DNA from: Gp6-AA40 sp963723495
GTDB taxonomy: Bacteria; Acidobacteriota; Vicinamibacteria; Vicinamibacterales; UBA2999
Reading direction: 5' to 3'
Assembly: GCA_963723495.1 (NCBI GenBank)
Contig: CAVRQR010000015.1
Coordinates: 310,001 to 374,000, forward strand
DNA: 64,000 bases
The position numbers and the translations under genes were made by a program. The notes under the pieces were generated by a model. It worked only from the letters and a program-made list of their open reading frames with translations. It did not search any database and was not told where the DNA came from. Positions 25,740 through 36,940 of this stretch are shown one piece after another. Numbering within the stretch: the first letter of the stretch is position 1; every line of letters starts with the position of its first letter.

Positions 25740-27076
25740 TTGAGTTCACTGTTCGCTGACGAAGACGACGAGCGGGCGGCGCGTGAGTTGCGCGGGTCCA
25801 GCCGCTGCGGCCGGGACGCCACTCGCCGAACGAGTGCGCCCGCGAACGCTCGACGAGATCGTCGGCCAGGACGAGATCCTCGGCCCGGCAAGCCGCTTCG
25901 CGAAGCGATCGAGCGCGACCTGCTGCAGTCGATCATCCTGTGGGGGCCTCCGGGCACCGGCAAAACGACGCTGGCCCGCATCATCGCCGAGCTGACCGAG
26001 GCGCATTTCGTGCCGTTCAGCGCGGTGCTGGCCGGAATCAAGGAGATCAAGGAGGTCATGGCCGCGGCGCAGGATCGGCGGCGACGCACCGGCCGCCGCA
26101 CGATCGTCTTCGTGGACGAGATCCACCGCTTCAACAAGGCGCAGCAGGATGCCTTCCTGCCGCGCGTGGAGGCCGGCGACATCGTCCTGATCGGCGCGAC
26201 GACGGAAAATCCTTCCTTCGAAGTCAACGCCGCGCTGCTCTCGCGCTCCAAGGTGTTCGTGCTGCAGCCGCTGACGAGCGAGGCGGTCGAGAAGATCCTG
26301 CGCCGGGCGCTGCTCGATCCCGAGCGCGGACTCGGCCGGCATCGACATCACGCGTCACGGACGAGGCCATCGCGGCGATCGCGCGCTTCGCCAACGGCGA
26401 CGCACGGGCGGCGCTGAATCTGCTCGAGTTCGCCGCCGCGTCGGCGCCGATGGATCCCGAGACGTGCGTCCGGCAACTCGATCTTCCGCAACTCGAGCAG
26501 TCGATTCAGCGCCGGGCGCTGCTCTACGACAAGGGCGGCGAAGAGCACTACAACCTGATCTCCGCGCTCCACAAATCGATGCGCAACAGCGACCCCGATG
26601 CTGCGGTGTACTGGGTCGCCCGCATGCTCGAGGCCGGGGAGGATCCGCTCTACATCGCCCGGCGTCTCGTCCGTTTCGCGTCCGAGGACGTCGGCAACGC
26701 CGACCCGCAGGCGCTGACCGTGGCCGTGGCGGCCAAGGATGCGGCGCATTTCATCGGCATGCCCGAGGGCAACACGGCGCTGGCGCAGGCCGCGATCTAT
26801 CTGGCGACCGCGCCCAAGAGCAACGCCGTCTACACCGCTTACAATGCGGCGGCCGCCGATGCCCACACAGAGGCGGCGGAACCGGTGCCGCTGCACCTGC
26901 GAAACGCGCCCACGAAGCTGATGAAGCAACTCGATTACGGCAAGGGCTATCAGTACGCGCACGACGACCCTGACGCCGTCACCGGGATGGAATGCCTGCC
27001 GCCGTCACTTGCCGACAAGACGTACTATCGGCCTACTGACAGGGGCTTCGAGAAGGAGATCAAGACGGCGGCTTGA
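25740..27076 (+). CDS. rarA: Replication-associated recombination protein RarA/MgsA (frameshifted here)
   Basis: TTG start at 25740, three bases after the methyltransferase stop (MSSLFADEDDERAARE). A short stretch, PLAERVRPRTLDEIVGQDEI, lies in a second frame (about 25790-25880). Then come the Walker A WGPPGTGKTTLARI, Walker B VFVDEIHRFNKAQQD and sensor 1 IGATTENPSFEV in the first frame. After about 26340 the C-terminal tetramerisation domain reads in a third frame: ARFANGDARAALNLLEF, HKSMRNSDPDAAVYWVARML, YGKGYQYAHD. Three frame changes in a conserved gene argue for sequence error. AAA+ clamp-loader-like ATPase acting at stalled forks. Confidence 0.85.
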
Positions 27077-27091
27077 AGCGTGGGAACGGTT

Positions 27092-27162
27092 CAAGCAAGG
27101 TCAAAGGTCAAAGGTCAAAGGGCAAAAGTAAGGGCAGGGTCAAACGTCTAAGCGTCAAAGTA
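27092..27162. repeat. 7-bp tandem repeat, GGTCAAA family
   Basis: Rows of seven: ggtcaaa, ggtcaaa, ggtcaaa, gggcaaa, agtaagg, then gtcaaac/gtctaag/cgtcaaag, degenerating rightward. At least three exact copies. It fills the gap between rarA and the next gene. Confidence 0.75.
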
Positions 27163-28582
27163 TGCAGCCGTTCTTGTCGTTCTCATCGCTGCTGCAGTCT
27201 CACGACGCTGTCTGCGCAAACCGCCATCCCCACGCGTGAAGGACGCGGCGGACAGGCCGGACAGGCAGGTCAGGGCCGCCGCGGCGGCGGTCCGGGTCCG
27301 GAGATCGACTTGCCCGCCTCGCCAGTTGCGACACCGTTGCCCACGATTTCCGCGGAGGTCACCGGCCCGGCCCGATATTCGAGTCGCTGATGGAACTGAA
27401 ACCCGGCGACGACATGGCGCACTTCAAGTACGAGGCGCACGAATACTTCGTATCGGGCACCGCCAACGGCCAGCCCTACACAACCCGCATCGTCGTGCGA
27501 CGGCCGGCTGACGCGGCGAAGTTCAGCGGCCTCGTGCTCGCCGAGTCGATGCACCCGAGCGGCAACGCATGGATGTTCCACTTCACGCATACCTACTCGA
27601 TGACCGCGGGCACATCGGTCTCGACATCCTGACGAGCACACACGTTCCGTTCGCCGAGTTCAACCCGGAGCGTTACAAGAGCCTTCGCGTCGGGCAGGGC
27701 CAGGCGCCCGAGATCCTGGCGCAGGTTGGCGCCTTATGAAATCGAAGCAGCAGGAGAACCCACTCGCTGCGCTTGCCCGTGCGCAAGATGGTCCTGGCCG
27801 GGACGTCCGCGTCGGCGGCGTGCTCGATCAACTACCTTCCCGCGCACATGGTGCTGCGCCTCTCTGACATGAAACCGATCTACGACGGTTTCCTGCCCGA
27901 CGAGCACCGGCGCGACGATTCGCCAGATCGACGTGCCGATGATCCAGGTGCCGACAATGACCGAGGTGATGAGCGGGACAGCCACGGCACGCCAGGACGG
28001 CGACAAGCCGGGAGACCAGTTCAGGGTGTACGAATTCCCGGGTATGGCGCACATCGATTCGCGAGATGCCGCCGCCTACTACCCGAACCCCTGCAAGCTT
28101 CCGATCAGTCGATTTCCCGCTGGCCGCATACATGTCGGTGGCGCTCAACCACCTCTGGCAATGGGTGGACAAAGGCACGGTGCCGCCGAAAGCCGATCGG
28201 ATCCTCGTGGATCGCAACGTCGCCAACGATGGGTCGGTGATGGCGCTCGACGAGCATGGCAACGCGCGAGGAGGTATCAGGAACGCCTACGTGGACGTGC
28301 CGGTGAAGAAGTACGGCGTCCGCAATGAAGGCGCCGTGCCGCCTATTCCAAACGCGCATCCCTTCGTGGCCGTGCGCGGGGAGGCGGCGCAGAACCAGCT
28401 CTGCGGTCTCGCCGGATACGAGATCGCCTTCTCGCAGGCCGAGCTGAAGAAACTTTACAAGGACAAGAAGGATTACGTGCGGCGAGTGGAACGCAGCCTG
28501 GACGAAGCGACCAAGCAGGGGTGGTTCCTGCCAGGTGTATCGAAGCGTTGTGCTCGCCGACGCCGCGGCGGTCGATTTTTAG
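27162..28582 (+). pseudogene. Secreted alpha/beta-hydrolase-domain protein, multiply frameshifted
   Basis: Pieces in alternating frames join into one protein of the 'alpha/beta hydrolase domain' (Abhydrolase_10) type. A signal-like AAVLVVLIAAAVS near 27165-27205 is followed by a Gly/Arg-rich linker (GRGGQAGQAGQGRRGGG). Then come the N-terminal beta domain (PYTTRIVVRRPADAAKFSG, GLVLAESMHPSGNA), a nucleophile elbow-like GTSASAACSINYL (about 27795-27835), and EFPGMAHIDSRDAAAYYPNP with the likely catalytic His. The C-terminal IAFSQAELKKLYKDKKDYV and VVLADAAAVDF end at TAG 28582. At least five frame changes. Substrate unknown. Confidence 0.6.
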
Positions 28583-28838
28583 AGGCGGCCCGAGGCGGAC
28601 CCTCAGCGTTCGGCTGCAGGTGCTTCGCTTGCGAGATAGAACGGCGTTCCTACGCGTGCCTGTGCGCCCGTTCAAGTATCAAGTCATTCCCGGAACTCAT
28701 TCTGGCTGACCGTGGAGATCCTCGGCGCTTGAGGTAAACGGCTCGCGCCCACTTGCCTGGAATACGGCCTTTTTCAGGGTGTTACGGCACTGCCGCGATG
28801 GGCCTTGCTCGCGCACGAATACTGCAGTCCAAGACTCT

Positions 28839-28949
28839 GTGACTCAAGAGGCGGTGTTGTCTGTTCTGATCCCCGTTTACAACGAGGAACTCACTGTCGC
28901 CAATGTGCTCCGGCGACCGGATGCGATCGGCGATGTCATCATCGTTTGA
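28839..28949 (+). pseudogene. Fragment of a GT2 glycosyltransferase (N-terminus only)
   Basis: GTG at 28839 opens a 36-codon frame reading VLSVLIPVYNEELTVANVLR and ending IGDVIIV-stop. This is the first beta-alpha-beta unit of a GT-A family 2 transferase, cut exactly where the nucleotide-binding VDDGSxDGT would follow. The downstream sequence belongs to another gene, so this is the left stump of a deletion or recombination event. Confidence 0.6.
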
Positions 28950-28961
28950 TCTGGCCGCACG

Positions 28962-30176
28962 ATGACGAGCATCACGACTGGATCACCGTTAATTCGAATC
29001 GTGCGCGTCAGAGCGGTCATCGAAACACTGGGCTCGTCCCTGTTGCTCCACTCATCGTAATAGGCGTGATGGCATCTGGCTTCGTGGTGTGGGTGGCGCT
29101 CACTCTCCGGCCAATACAGTTACTTCGTCGTCTGGTACGACGCGGCGCGCGCTTTGCTGAAGGGCGCGATCTCTACTTCTCTGACGTCGCGCATCCCGGG
29201 TTTCGCAACATGAACCCCCCGCAGCAGGTCGTTCTGATGGCGCCGCTCGCATGGCTATCGATCCGCGACGCCTTAATCGCCTGGTGGTTGGTCACCGTTG
29301 CTGCGATGTACGGTTGCGTTCGTCTCTGGGCAAAGGCGTTGCCTTCTGGGTGGCCGGCCGCGCTGTTTGGGCTGATGCTCGCGTCGGCCGCTGGCTACTC
29401 AACATCCGGGCCGCGAATCAGTCCTGGGTCATCGCATGGGCAGTCACACTGGGTTGGATCCTGTGGAGAGGGCAACAGGTCGAACTGCTGCAGCACTGCT
29501 AGGAGCGGCAGCCAGCATCAAGCTTTTCCTGTTGCTCCTATTGCCATACTTCATCTGGCGCCGACGGTGGACTGCCGTCGCGTTCTTTGTCGGCGGAGTG
29601 GTTGCGGCTTCCCTGCTCGGGCTCGCTTTCGCCGGGCCCCGGGCATTCTCGTCGTGGTACCTGGCGCTGACACAGCAGACGTGGCAGGGTCAGGCGCTCA
29701 GCATGTCTCTTCTCGGCGGCATCACACGGGCGTTGGATACTGGCTATAGCTTTCAGCCAGTAATAGTGAGACCGAGTGGCGATTTTCCCCTTGTGGGCCC
29801 TTATGTCTGCCGCGCTGATTTTCTTGTTGCGTGGCACCTTCGCGAGGAAGAGAATGCAGACCGTGACTTTGCCTCGGTGCTGATCTTGATGCTTCTGATT
29901 GCGCCGGCGGGATGGATGTATCACCTCCCGCTGGCAGCGGGGCCGCTGGCCGCCACGCTTGCCAGATCGCGTACACCATCTTCCTGGCTTGTGGATCGCG
30001 GGCTCTTCCGCACTTCTCTTTCCTTACCCACTGCTTGGTTTGGGTCAACCCTGCGGCGTGGTCGACAGTCACGGTAGGGTCTTTCTAACACGTGGGGTGG
30101 GCTCCTTCTACTGGCGGCTATTGTGCGGGACGCTCATCGGCCAGCAAGGGCGGTTGCCACTGTCACGCGGGCATAG
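28962..30176 (+). pseudogene. GT87-like integral membrane glycosyltransferase, frameshifted
   Basis: Hydrophobic pieces in several frames join to a polytopic protein: LIVIGVMASGFVVWVALTL, then ARALLKGRDLYFSDVAHPGF and NPPQQVVLMAPLAWLS. AYS/NIRAANQSWVIAWAVTLGW, SIKLFLLLLLPYFIWRRRW, GPRAFSSWYLALT, LSMSLLGGITRALD, LILMLLIAPAGWMYHLPLA and a tail LLLLAAIVRDAHRPARA ending TAG 30176 follow. The pattern (an N-terminal acidic or polar luminal loop, then NxSW and SIKLFP-like motifs) is that of DUF2029/GT87 polyprenyl-phosphate-mannose-dependent transferases. At least five frame changes. It begins 12 nt after the GT2 fragment. Confidence 0.6.
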
Positions 30177-31744
30177 GAAGCCGTGGACCAGCACGGGACG
30201 TGGGTAACGGGCCTTACAGAACCAGCGATGGGTTGCTGACGATGACCGCGAGAGAATGAGCAGGCGGAGCGTTCAAGGCAAGCTGGCGCGAACGAAAACG
30301 GTTCGCGACGAATCAGCGAAGGACGTCGTCATCGTTGGGTCTTCCACCAGCCGCCGATGCAGCGGCGAGCCGCTGATGACCACCGCGCACCTGATCCCGT
30401 AGTCCCGAAACAGCTTTTCGTAGTCACCCTCCAGGTCGGCGGAGCGGCTCCGACGAAGCAACTCCAGCGGGTACGCTTCCATTCGGCTGTCTACAAACAC
30501 GCGGCGGTCATGGAGCGACCACATCAGATACCCTCCATCGACGAGGTGGTTGAAGGCGGGTTCAGGGCATGACTCGACGGCGCGAAGCACAAGCTCGGGC
30601 ATCGGCCGCCACCCGAGTTGCGCGCCGTCGTCGCGCCAGCGAGCCATCACCCCCGCTGTCGCGACGAGCATCGCGACGCCAAGCATCACATACGCCGGCA
30701 TGCCCGCCGGACGGTCTCGCGTCTGTTTTGCGGATGCGGACGCAGCCTGCAGGAGCCTCGACAGCACTGGAGCCGCAATCACAGCGAAGAATGCGATATT
30801 GCGCGACGCAGTGGCCGCCGCGAGCGCGAGTCCGGCGGGCAGCAGTCAAGAAGAACTCGGTCGGCCCGCGGATAACTGCCCAACGATTGTCGCTGTTGGA
30901 ACCCCAAAGCCACCATTGCCGCCACAGCGAACCAGAACGGGAGGCTGGCGAGATCGGTGGGTGACCGATATTCTTGCAGCTCGAGCGCTCGCGACATCGA
31001 GACGGTCGCAAGCACGCGAGGCCAGTACTCCCAACCGATAGGTGAGAGCATGGGCGCGAGCGCGCAGGCAACGGCGATTGCCAAGTCTCGAGGCAAACGG
31101 TGGCGCGTCCAGATCAGTGCTTTGAACGTGCACACCCATGCCATCAGCACGCCAAAGATCACCATCCCATGCGTGTTGCCCCAGATCAAACAGACGATGG
31201 GCAGCCATGCGGTGCGTTCGCGCACGATAAGCTGCACGCAGAGCACCAGGAAAAGCCAGGCTGATCACTTGCGGACGCACGGACCATTCCGGCGCCGTGG
31301 CCACCACGAGAAACGAGAGCAATACGACGCGGACCGCGAGCGCTCCGTGGATCAACCGCCACGATCCGTAACAAGCGGCGAGCGCGCAGCTGCCGGCGAA
31401 CAGCGTGAGCAGGAATGGACCACCGGCCGTGTAAATGCCGTAGAAGACGAGTTGGCTGAGCCACCAGTGGTTCTGCAGCGGCGCGCCGAACGACGTGAAA
31501 GAAAACCTCTCGGTCGTCAAAAACGATCGCGTCTCCCACATCGCCTGGCCCGAACGCAGATGCCACCACGTGTCGTTCTGGGCGGGGGTGATGCACGCAA
31601 ACGCAACCAGCGTCACAAATAGCAACGCCGGCCCCAGGTCGTCCGCGCAGAGACGCACCCCTCGCGCTCCGCGCGATACACCCGCCCGGACGTCCGTCAG
31701 AGCAGTTGCCTCCGTCGCGGAAGCGGTCTCATTGGTGTGGTAAA

Positions 31745-32055
<311 letters not shown>

Positions 32056-32081
32056 TGATAATGAAGTTTTCGCAAATGTAG

Positions 32082-33001
32082 TCATTGCTTCAGCCGGACG
32101 CCTTCAAGTGACGCCCGATCCCACGCGCCCAGCGTCGCCGCCGCTTCGTATGAAGACTGCAGAAATTCCAGCAGCGTGTCGTCGGGTGACCCGCAGGCGC
32201 GACGAGATCATAGGGCAGATGAACTCGCGATAGTCCGGCTGTAGAACGTTCCCTCGGGCCCGACGTGTGCGTCGCAAAACCGGGCGGCTCGGGATACGCG
32301 TACGCATAGAATGCCGGGTAATCGATGGCGCCGCCACCCGGCCAGAATCCGCAACTGCTGACCTCGTGCGAATAGGCTTCGCGCGTCACCCAGTCCGGCA
32401 GATTCGGTATGCCGCCCGGATGCTCGGCGCCGCCGCCCGGAGAAGCGCGTCACCGCAAGATCGCCGGCGCCCCAGAAGTAATGGACCGGGCTGGCTTTGC
32501 CGATGAAGCGCGCACGAAACGTTTTCATCACACGATCCGCCTGCACGAGCGCGCGCCAGAATCGGTGCGCGTATTCCGCGTCGTATGACTTGTGCACCTC
32601 GTCCCGCGTGAAGGGAATCGGGTCGACGAGTTCCGAGGCTTGCTGCTGATACGAAACACTCAGGTCGAGCGCCGCAACGCCTCCATCAGCAGCTCGTAGA
32701 AGGCGGCCACACTCTGGGGTCTTAGTGCGATCTCGTCGCGCCGGCCGTCACTCGATCGGATGTCAAGGCGATGTGCGATGAAATCGAACTCCAGCTCGAA
32801 CGTCCGGTTTCCGTAAGGAATCGGCGATGTCGTGAGCCCTCGCGATGTGACATACAACGTGGTGTGCCACGAGTGATTCAGCCAGGGCGTCTTCGCCAGG
32901 CGCACCTTCCCCACGATCTGCGTCCACAGGTGCAGCGTGGCAAAGGTGTCCTGCCACGCTCCAAGTGGGATATCGGGCCACGCCCCATCGTTCGACGACA
33001 T
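32082..33001 (-). CDS. DUF5996 family protein (frameshifted here)
   Basis: From ATG 33001: WPDIPLGAWQDTFATLHLW, TQIVGKVRLAKTPWLNHSWH, YVTSRGLTTSPIPYG and FELEFDFIAHRLDI, the DUF5996 signature. After a frame change near 32650 it continues VHKSYDAEYAHRFWRALVQ and FIGKASPVHYFWGAGDLAVT. After another near 32430, GFWPGGGAIDYPAFYAYAYP; after a third near 32180, AAATLGAWDRASLEGVRLKQ and TGA at 32084-32082. All conserved blocks are present once joined, so it is probably a working gene. Function unknown. Confidence 0.78.
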
Positions 33002-33015
33002 TGGGCCCTCGGCCT

Positions 33016-33838
33016 TCAGAACTTGATCTTGTCGAGGAACGACGTCAACACCCGGTTGAACTCGTCCGGCTTTTCCATCATGAGGAAGTGACCGGTCTCT
33101 GGCATCTGCGTTCCTTCGTAGTTCGGCAGCACTTCTTTCGCGACCTTCGGATCGGGAAGCTTCGCCGTGCCGGCGTAAACAGCCAGAGCCGGCGCTTTGA
33201 TGACGTCCGTTTTCGACAACGAGGGATCGAAGACGGCCGCCATGGCACCATTCGCCGTGGCCTCCGAGGTCCCGAGCATCATCTTGAGAATGTGCTCCTG
33301 AAGCGCCGGGGCCGTTTGCGGGATGAACATGCCGCGAATCATCTTCTCGCGCGCTTTCATGCCCTCAGGGCCGACCATCGGCGGCGGCTGCTTGAACTCC
33401 GGCGGCGGGAACGCGCGGATATCGAGAGGACCATCGACGGCGACGAGGCCAGCCACGTGCTGGGGGTAGAGTCGCGCGTACTGACGGATGACCGGCGCGC
33501 CCATGCTGTGGCCAACGAGCACGACCCTGTCGGCCTTCGCTTCGGCCCGCACGGCCTCCACGGCACGGGCGAACAGATCCATCGAGAGCTTTCCATCTTT
33601 CGGTGATGCGCTCCGTCCATGTCCCGGCAGATCGAGCGTGATGACCCTGTAATTCCCCGCGAAGGCGGGGACCTGTGCGGCCCATGACGACGAGTCGCAG
33701 GTCCAGCCATGAACGAATATCACCGTCGCCGGCCCGGTTCCGGTGGTCGAGAATGGATTGCGAGGCCATCGACGGTCGCCGCAGACAGCGGCAGCTCGAG
33801 GGCAAAACCAATACAAGTATCCAGAGCAGTCGTCGCAT
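33016..33838 (-). CDS. Secreted alpha/beta-fold hydrolase
   Basis: About 270 residues. Core frame: VIFVHGWTCDSSSW (oxyanion HGW), VITLDLPGHGRS, VVLVGHSMGAPVI (nucleophile elbow, Ser), and a C-terminal MPETGHFLMMEKPDEF with the catalytic His. A signal peptide (MRRLLWILVLVLP) begins at 33838 in the neighbouring frame, so one frameshift near 33795 joins it to the core. Typical epoxide-hydrolase/haloperoxidase-like family; substrate unknown. Fourteen bases before the DUF5996 gene on the same strand. Confidence 0.82.
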
Positions 33839-33950
33839 AACGTCTCCTAATCACCAAGAGGCTCTGCGCATCTCGTCTGCCGACTCACAAGCATCCCAAG
33901 GCTCATTTCAGTTGAACGAAGCACGATGGCCGTTCCAGGAGGCTGACGTG

Positions 33951-34121
33951 ATGATTACACGTGACGAAATAATGCACGTGTACGATGCTTACGCCAAGCG
34001 GAACATAGCGGAAGGCCCGCGGCCGGCCGAGCCGCGGGCGCTAAGGAGGGTGCGCGATTGTCGTGTTGCCGGCCAGGACGAGCGGCTTGGTGGGACGCAA
34101 GGCCCCTTCGGGGGCTCGTAA
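33951..34121 (+). pseudogene. Short ORF, possible NTF2-like (SnoaL) N-terminal fragment
   Basis: ATG at 33951 opens MITRDEIMHVYDAYAKRNIA, which looks like the first helix of SnoaL/NTF2-like proteins. The frame then runs into a GC-rich hairpin (34015-34039) and Arg/Gly-rich sequence without the rest of the fold. Either a truncated gene or chance. The remaining bases of this 325-bp gap (33839-34163) hold nothing else I can support. Confidence 0.3.
34015..34039. terminator. Strong GC hairpin
   Basis: GCCCGCGGC (34015-34023) pairs perfectly with GCCGCGGGC (34031-34039) around a 7-nt loop. No T run follows on either strand, so it is either a weak terminator or a palindromic site. Confidence 0.4.
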
Positions 34122-34163
34122 GAGTTCGAGCCCGGAATCAGGAATTGAGGAGTCCCGCTCTGC

Positions 34164-34837
34164 TTAGAACCTCATACCTACGCCAACATTAAACTGTGAA
34201 AATCTGAATGGTTCGTCAGTCTTGAAACGCGGCGGTAGCGGTAGCCGACGTCGACGTAAGTGCGGCGGCCCGCCGCAATCCCCACACCGGCGAGGAATTC
34301 AACCGTCGGTTTGTACGTGCTCTCTTGCGCCGCGTCGATGACCCCGCCCGTCGCCCCGAAGACGGCAAGCACTTCATCGCTGATTTCACCGAGGTGCGTT
34401 TCGACGATCGTCCGCCGCAGATTGAGCACTCCCGGCGCAGCACCCAGATAGGGACGCACATTCGATCCGTTGGCGAAGAGGTACTTGGCCCCGCCACTGA
34501 ACAACAGGCCACGATCGTGGCCCGCAAACTCCCACGGCGTCGCGGTCAGACGCGTCAGCGTGGCACCGAGATCGTCCAGGCCGCTCTGCGCGCTGTCGGT
34601 GATGAGATCGTCGAAATAGTTGAAGCTGACGAACGCCTGGACGTGCCGGTTGATGTGGTCGGCCAGCTCGACACCGAAGGTCGCCGTCTGCTGACCGCCG
34701 AAAGACGCACCGGCGGTGCCGGTCATGTAGCCGCGCTGGAACGGCGATGTTTGAGTGACCGGCGCCTGAGCGAATGCGACACTCGCACTCATCAACACGA
34801 CGCACGCAACGAGCCCGAACGATTTGAACCCACTCAT
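34164..34837 (-). CDS. Outer-membrane beta-barrel protein
   Basis: About 224 residues with a signal peptide (LVACVVLMSASVAFA) followed by alternating amphipathic strands (YMTGTAGASFGGQQTATFG, VQAFVSFNYFDDL, GLLFSGGAKYLF, VRPYLGAAPGVL, VEFLAGVGIAAG, YVDVGYRYRR). In the frame as given it ends oddly. One base change near 34235 restores FRFSQFNVGVGMRF with a terminal Phe, the outer-membrane insertion signal, and TAA at 34164. Small OmpA/OmpW-like barrel; ligand unknown. Confidence 0.75.
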
Positions 34838-34870
34838 GCAAATACTCCTGTCGCCTTCGCGATTGACAGC

Positions 34871-35416
34871 CTATCGCCGCGTTGCAGAGAAATCATGGGT
34901 CGTGACCAGCGCTCCGACCCCCACCGGCTGTTCGCCGGTCGTGAATACGTTGTACGTGCTCGACATCCGGCCCGCCACCTGGTCGCCGTTCCAGGAGCCC
35001 GTGACGCTCGAGCCGACGAGTCGCAATTCGCGCTTCTCGCCGTTCTGGCACGCGACGATCAAACCCGTGCGATCGCACGACACGGCATTCATCGCGATGC
35101 TCGTGAGAGTGGAGGTGCCGGTGTATCGGCAGGCAAGGCCCGTGCTCTCCATGGTGATCGTCGCGGACGCGTCTGCGCCTTCCTGAGTGATGGAGATCGT
35201 CCCGCGATCCGATGCCGGCAGAAACGTACTGATGACCGCCCCGGTGCACTCTCCCCCGCTCGATCCCAACAGGGTCATCGGGCCACTCCAGACGCCCTGC
35301 AGGTTGGGGATGAACAAGGACGCGGCGGTCGGCAACGCGGGGCGCGCTTCCTGGCACCCGAGAGCGGCCAGAGCGCCGGTAAATACGACGGCCTTGGCGG
35401 CGGCAGATAACTTCAT
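34871..35416 (-). CDS. Putative lipoprotein
   Basis: 181 residues from ATG 35416: MKLSAAAKAVVFTGALAALGC, with a lipobox LAALGC that would be lipidated at Cys21. The mature part (NLQGVWSGPMTLLGSSGG, GTISITQEGADASATITM, ELRLVGSSVTGSW) is a beta-rich domain like many 'lipocalin-like' acidobacterial lipoproteins. Thirty-three bases upstream of the beta-barrel gene start, so probably co-transcribed. No enzymatic motif seen. Confidence 0.7.
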   Translation of the reverse strand: MKLSAAAKAVVFTGALAALGCQEARPALPTAASLFIPNLQGVWSGPMTLLGSSGGECTGAVISTFLPASDRGTISITQEGADASATITMESTGLACRYTGTSTLTSIAMNAVSCDRTGLIVACQNGEKRELRLVGSSVTGSWNGDQVAGRMSSTYNVFTTGEQPVGVGALVTTHDFSATRR

Positions 35417-35585
35417 GAGCACTCCGACATCATTGGTGAATCAACGCCACACCATGTGTCGTTGACGTCTAACGCTGGTGCAAGAACCGTGCACCACGGA
35501 ACGCGAGTAAAACCATGTGGCCGGCCGGCGGAAGTCTGGAACGACCATGAACTCGTTCTGGAGCGGCCGGCAGATCGAAGGTCCG

Positions 35586-36833
35586 TCACGGTGCTCCCAT
35601 CCAGCTGATGACCGTTTGATAGCGAACCGGTTCACCGTCTTTGAGAGCCGGTGTGAACCTCCAGTTCTTGACGGCGTGGACGAGCAGGATGTCCGACATG
35701 CGGACCGGACCGGCGACGAAGCGGACCCGGTCCACCGTTCCGTCCGGCGCCACGACCACTTCCACGCTGTTTACGGCCGGCTCGCGAGAAGGACTCACGA
35801 TGGGCGGCGGCGTCAGTTGGGGATAGCGCAGTACCGGCGGTTCGACATCGGTATCCTGTCTGGTGAATACGCGCTCCGTGTCAGCGCGGCGCGGATTCTT
35901 CGACGGGGACAACCGGCACCGGAGCCGCCACGGTCGGGGCGGCAAGCGGAAGTTGCCAGGCGTTCGGCTTCGCGAGCGACAGTCGTCGGCTGGCCAGCGG
36001 CGCCTCCACGGCGACGCTCGCGGGCGCGGCACGGCGCTTTGGTCTCGGATGTGGGACGGTTGCAGGCGCTTCGTCCGGACGTTCGGCACTCGTCGGGACC
36101 GGTGGATTCAAGCGATCGCGCACCTGATTCGCAAAATCGGTCAACGCGGCCGACGCCTGCGACAAGACTCCGTTGGCGCCCGTTGTTGTCGTGCCGCGTG
36201 AACCTGCGCTCCGCCAACCCCATGCCGCACCGCCCGCGACGGCGACCAACATGACCGCGGCAGCCCATAGCAGCACACGTCTGTGGTTCGATCTCTTCGA
36301 TTTCGAAGACTCCTTCTCCGGTTTCTTCTCCTGGACAGGCACTGGCGGCGCCTGGGCCGCCTCGACGCCCGATCGCCGAGATCGGCGGCGCGCTTGTAGA
36401 CGTTCTGAATCAGCTCGGTCCGATTCGGCCTCCCGAAATAGGCGAGCCCGGCGGCAAACGCGCCCAGCGAGCCGTATGTTTCCGGCGCCGTGGACTGCGT
36501 CACGAACAGCCGGAGTGGCATCGGGACACTCGCATTGGCCAGCAGGGCGTGCAGGGCCCGGCCGGCGGCCGTTGGGCTTTTCTCGCCGTGTCCCTGGCGT
36601 GAAAGAGTGAGGCGGCCGTTTGCATCGAGGAGAACGTCTGCAAGAGATGGCACCGGCGCTTTCTCTCCCGACGTAGCGATGGCGACCTCGCACATCTCTT
36701 CGACGATCGCGACGGCTTCGTCCCAGTTAACAGCGGTCCCGCGTGCAAGCAGATCGTGCAGCGATATGGCCGCCTCGTTGCCTGGCTGCGATCCTTCTTC
36801 CGGGAATTCTTTCATCATTTCTTCGAGCGTCAT
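35586..36833 (-). CDS. Membrane protein with TonB C-terminal domain (frameshifted here)
   Basis: ATG 36833 starts MTLEEMMKEFPEE. Residues about 1-140 form a cytoplasmic helical domain (AISLHDLLARGTAVNWDEAV, GRALHALLANASVPMPLRLF) that faintly recalls the C-lobe layout of Ser/Thr-kinase-like proteins. After a frame change near 36385 come a basic stretch and one transmembrane helix (VLLWAAAVMLVAVAGGAAWG), then a Pro/Ala-rich periplasmic linker. After another near 35890 comes a TonB C-terminal domain (VNSVEVVVAPDGTVDRVRF, HAVKNWRFTPALKDG). No ExbB/ExbD or TonB-dependent receptor is nearby, so it may be a TonB-like scaffold rather than an energy transducer. Confidence 0.6.
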
Positions 36834-36940
36834 GGTTCTCACTGCGGCGGGGCGTAGTAGTCCCCGCGGGTCCGTATTTCGACACTGCTCTGCAGCGTCT
36901 TCGTGTTGACCGACCTCCACCTGAACGAGAGATGCCTCGC

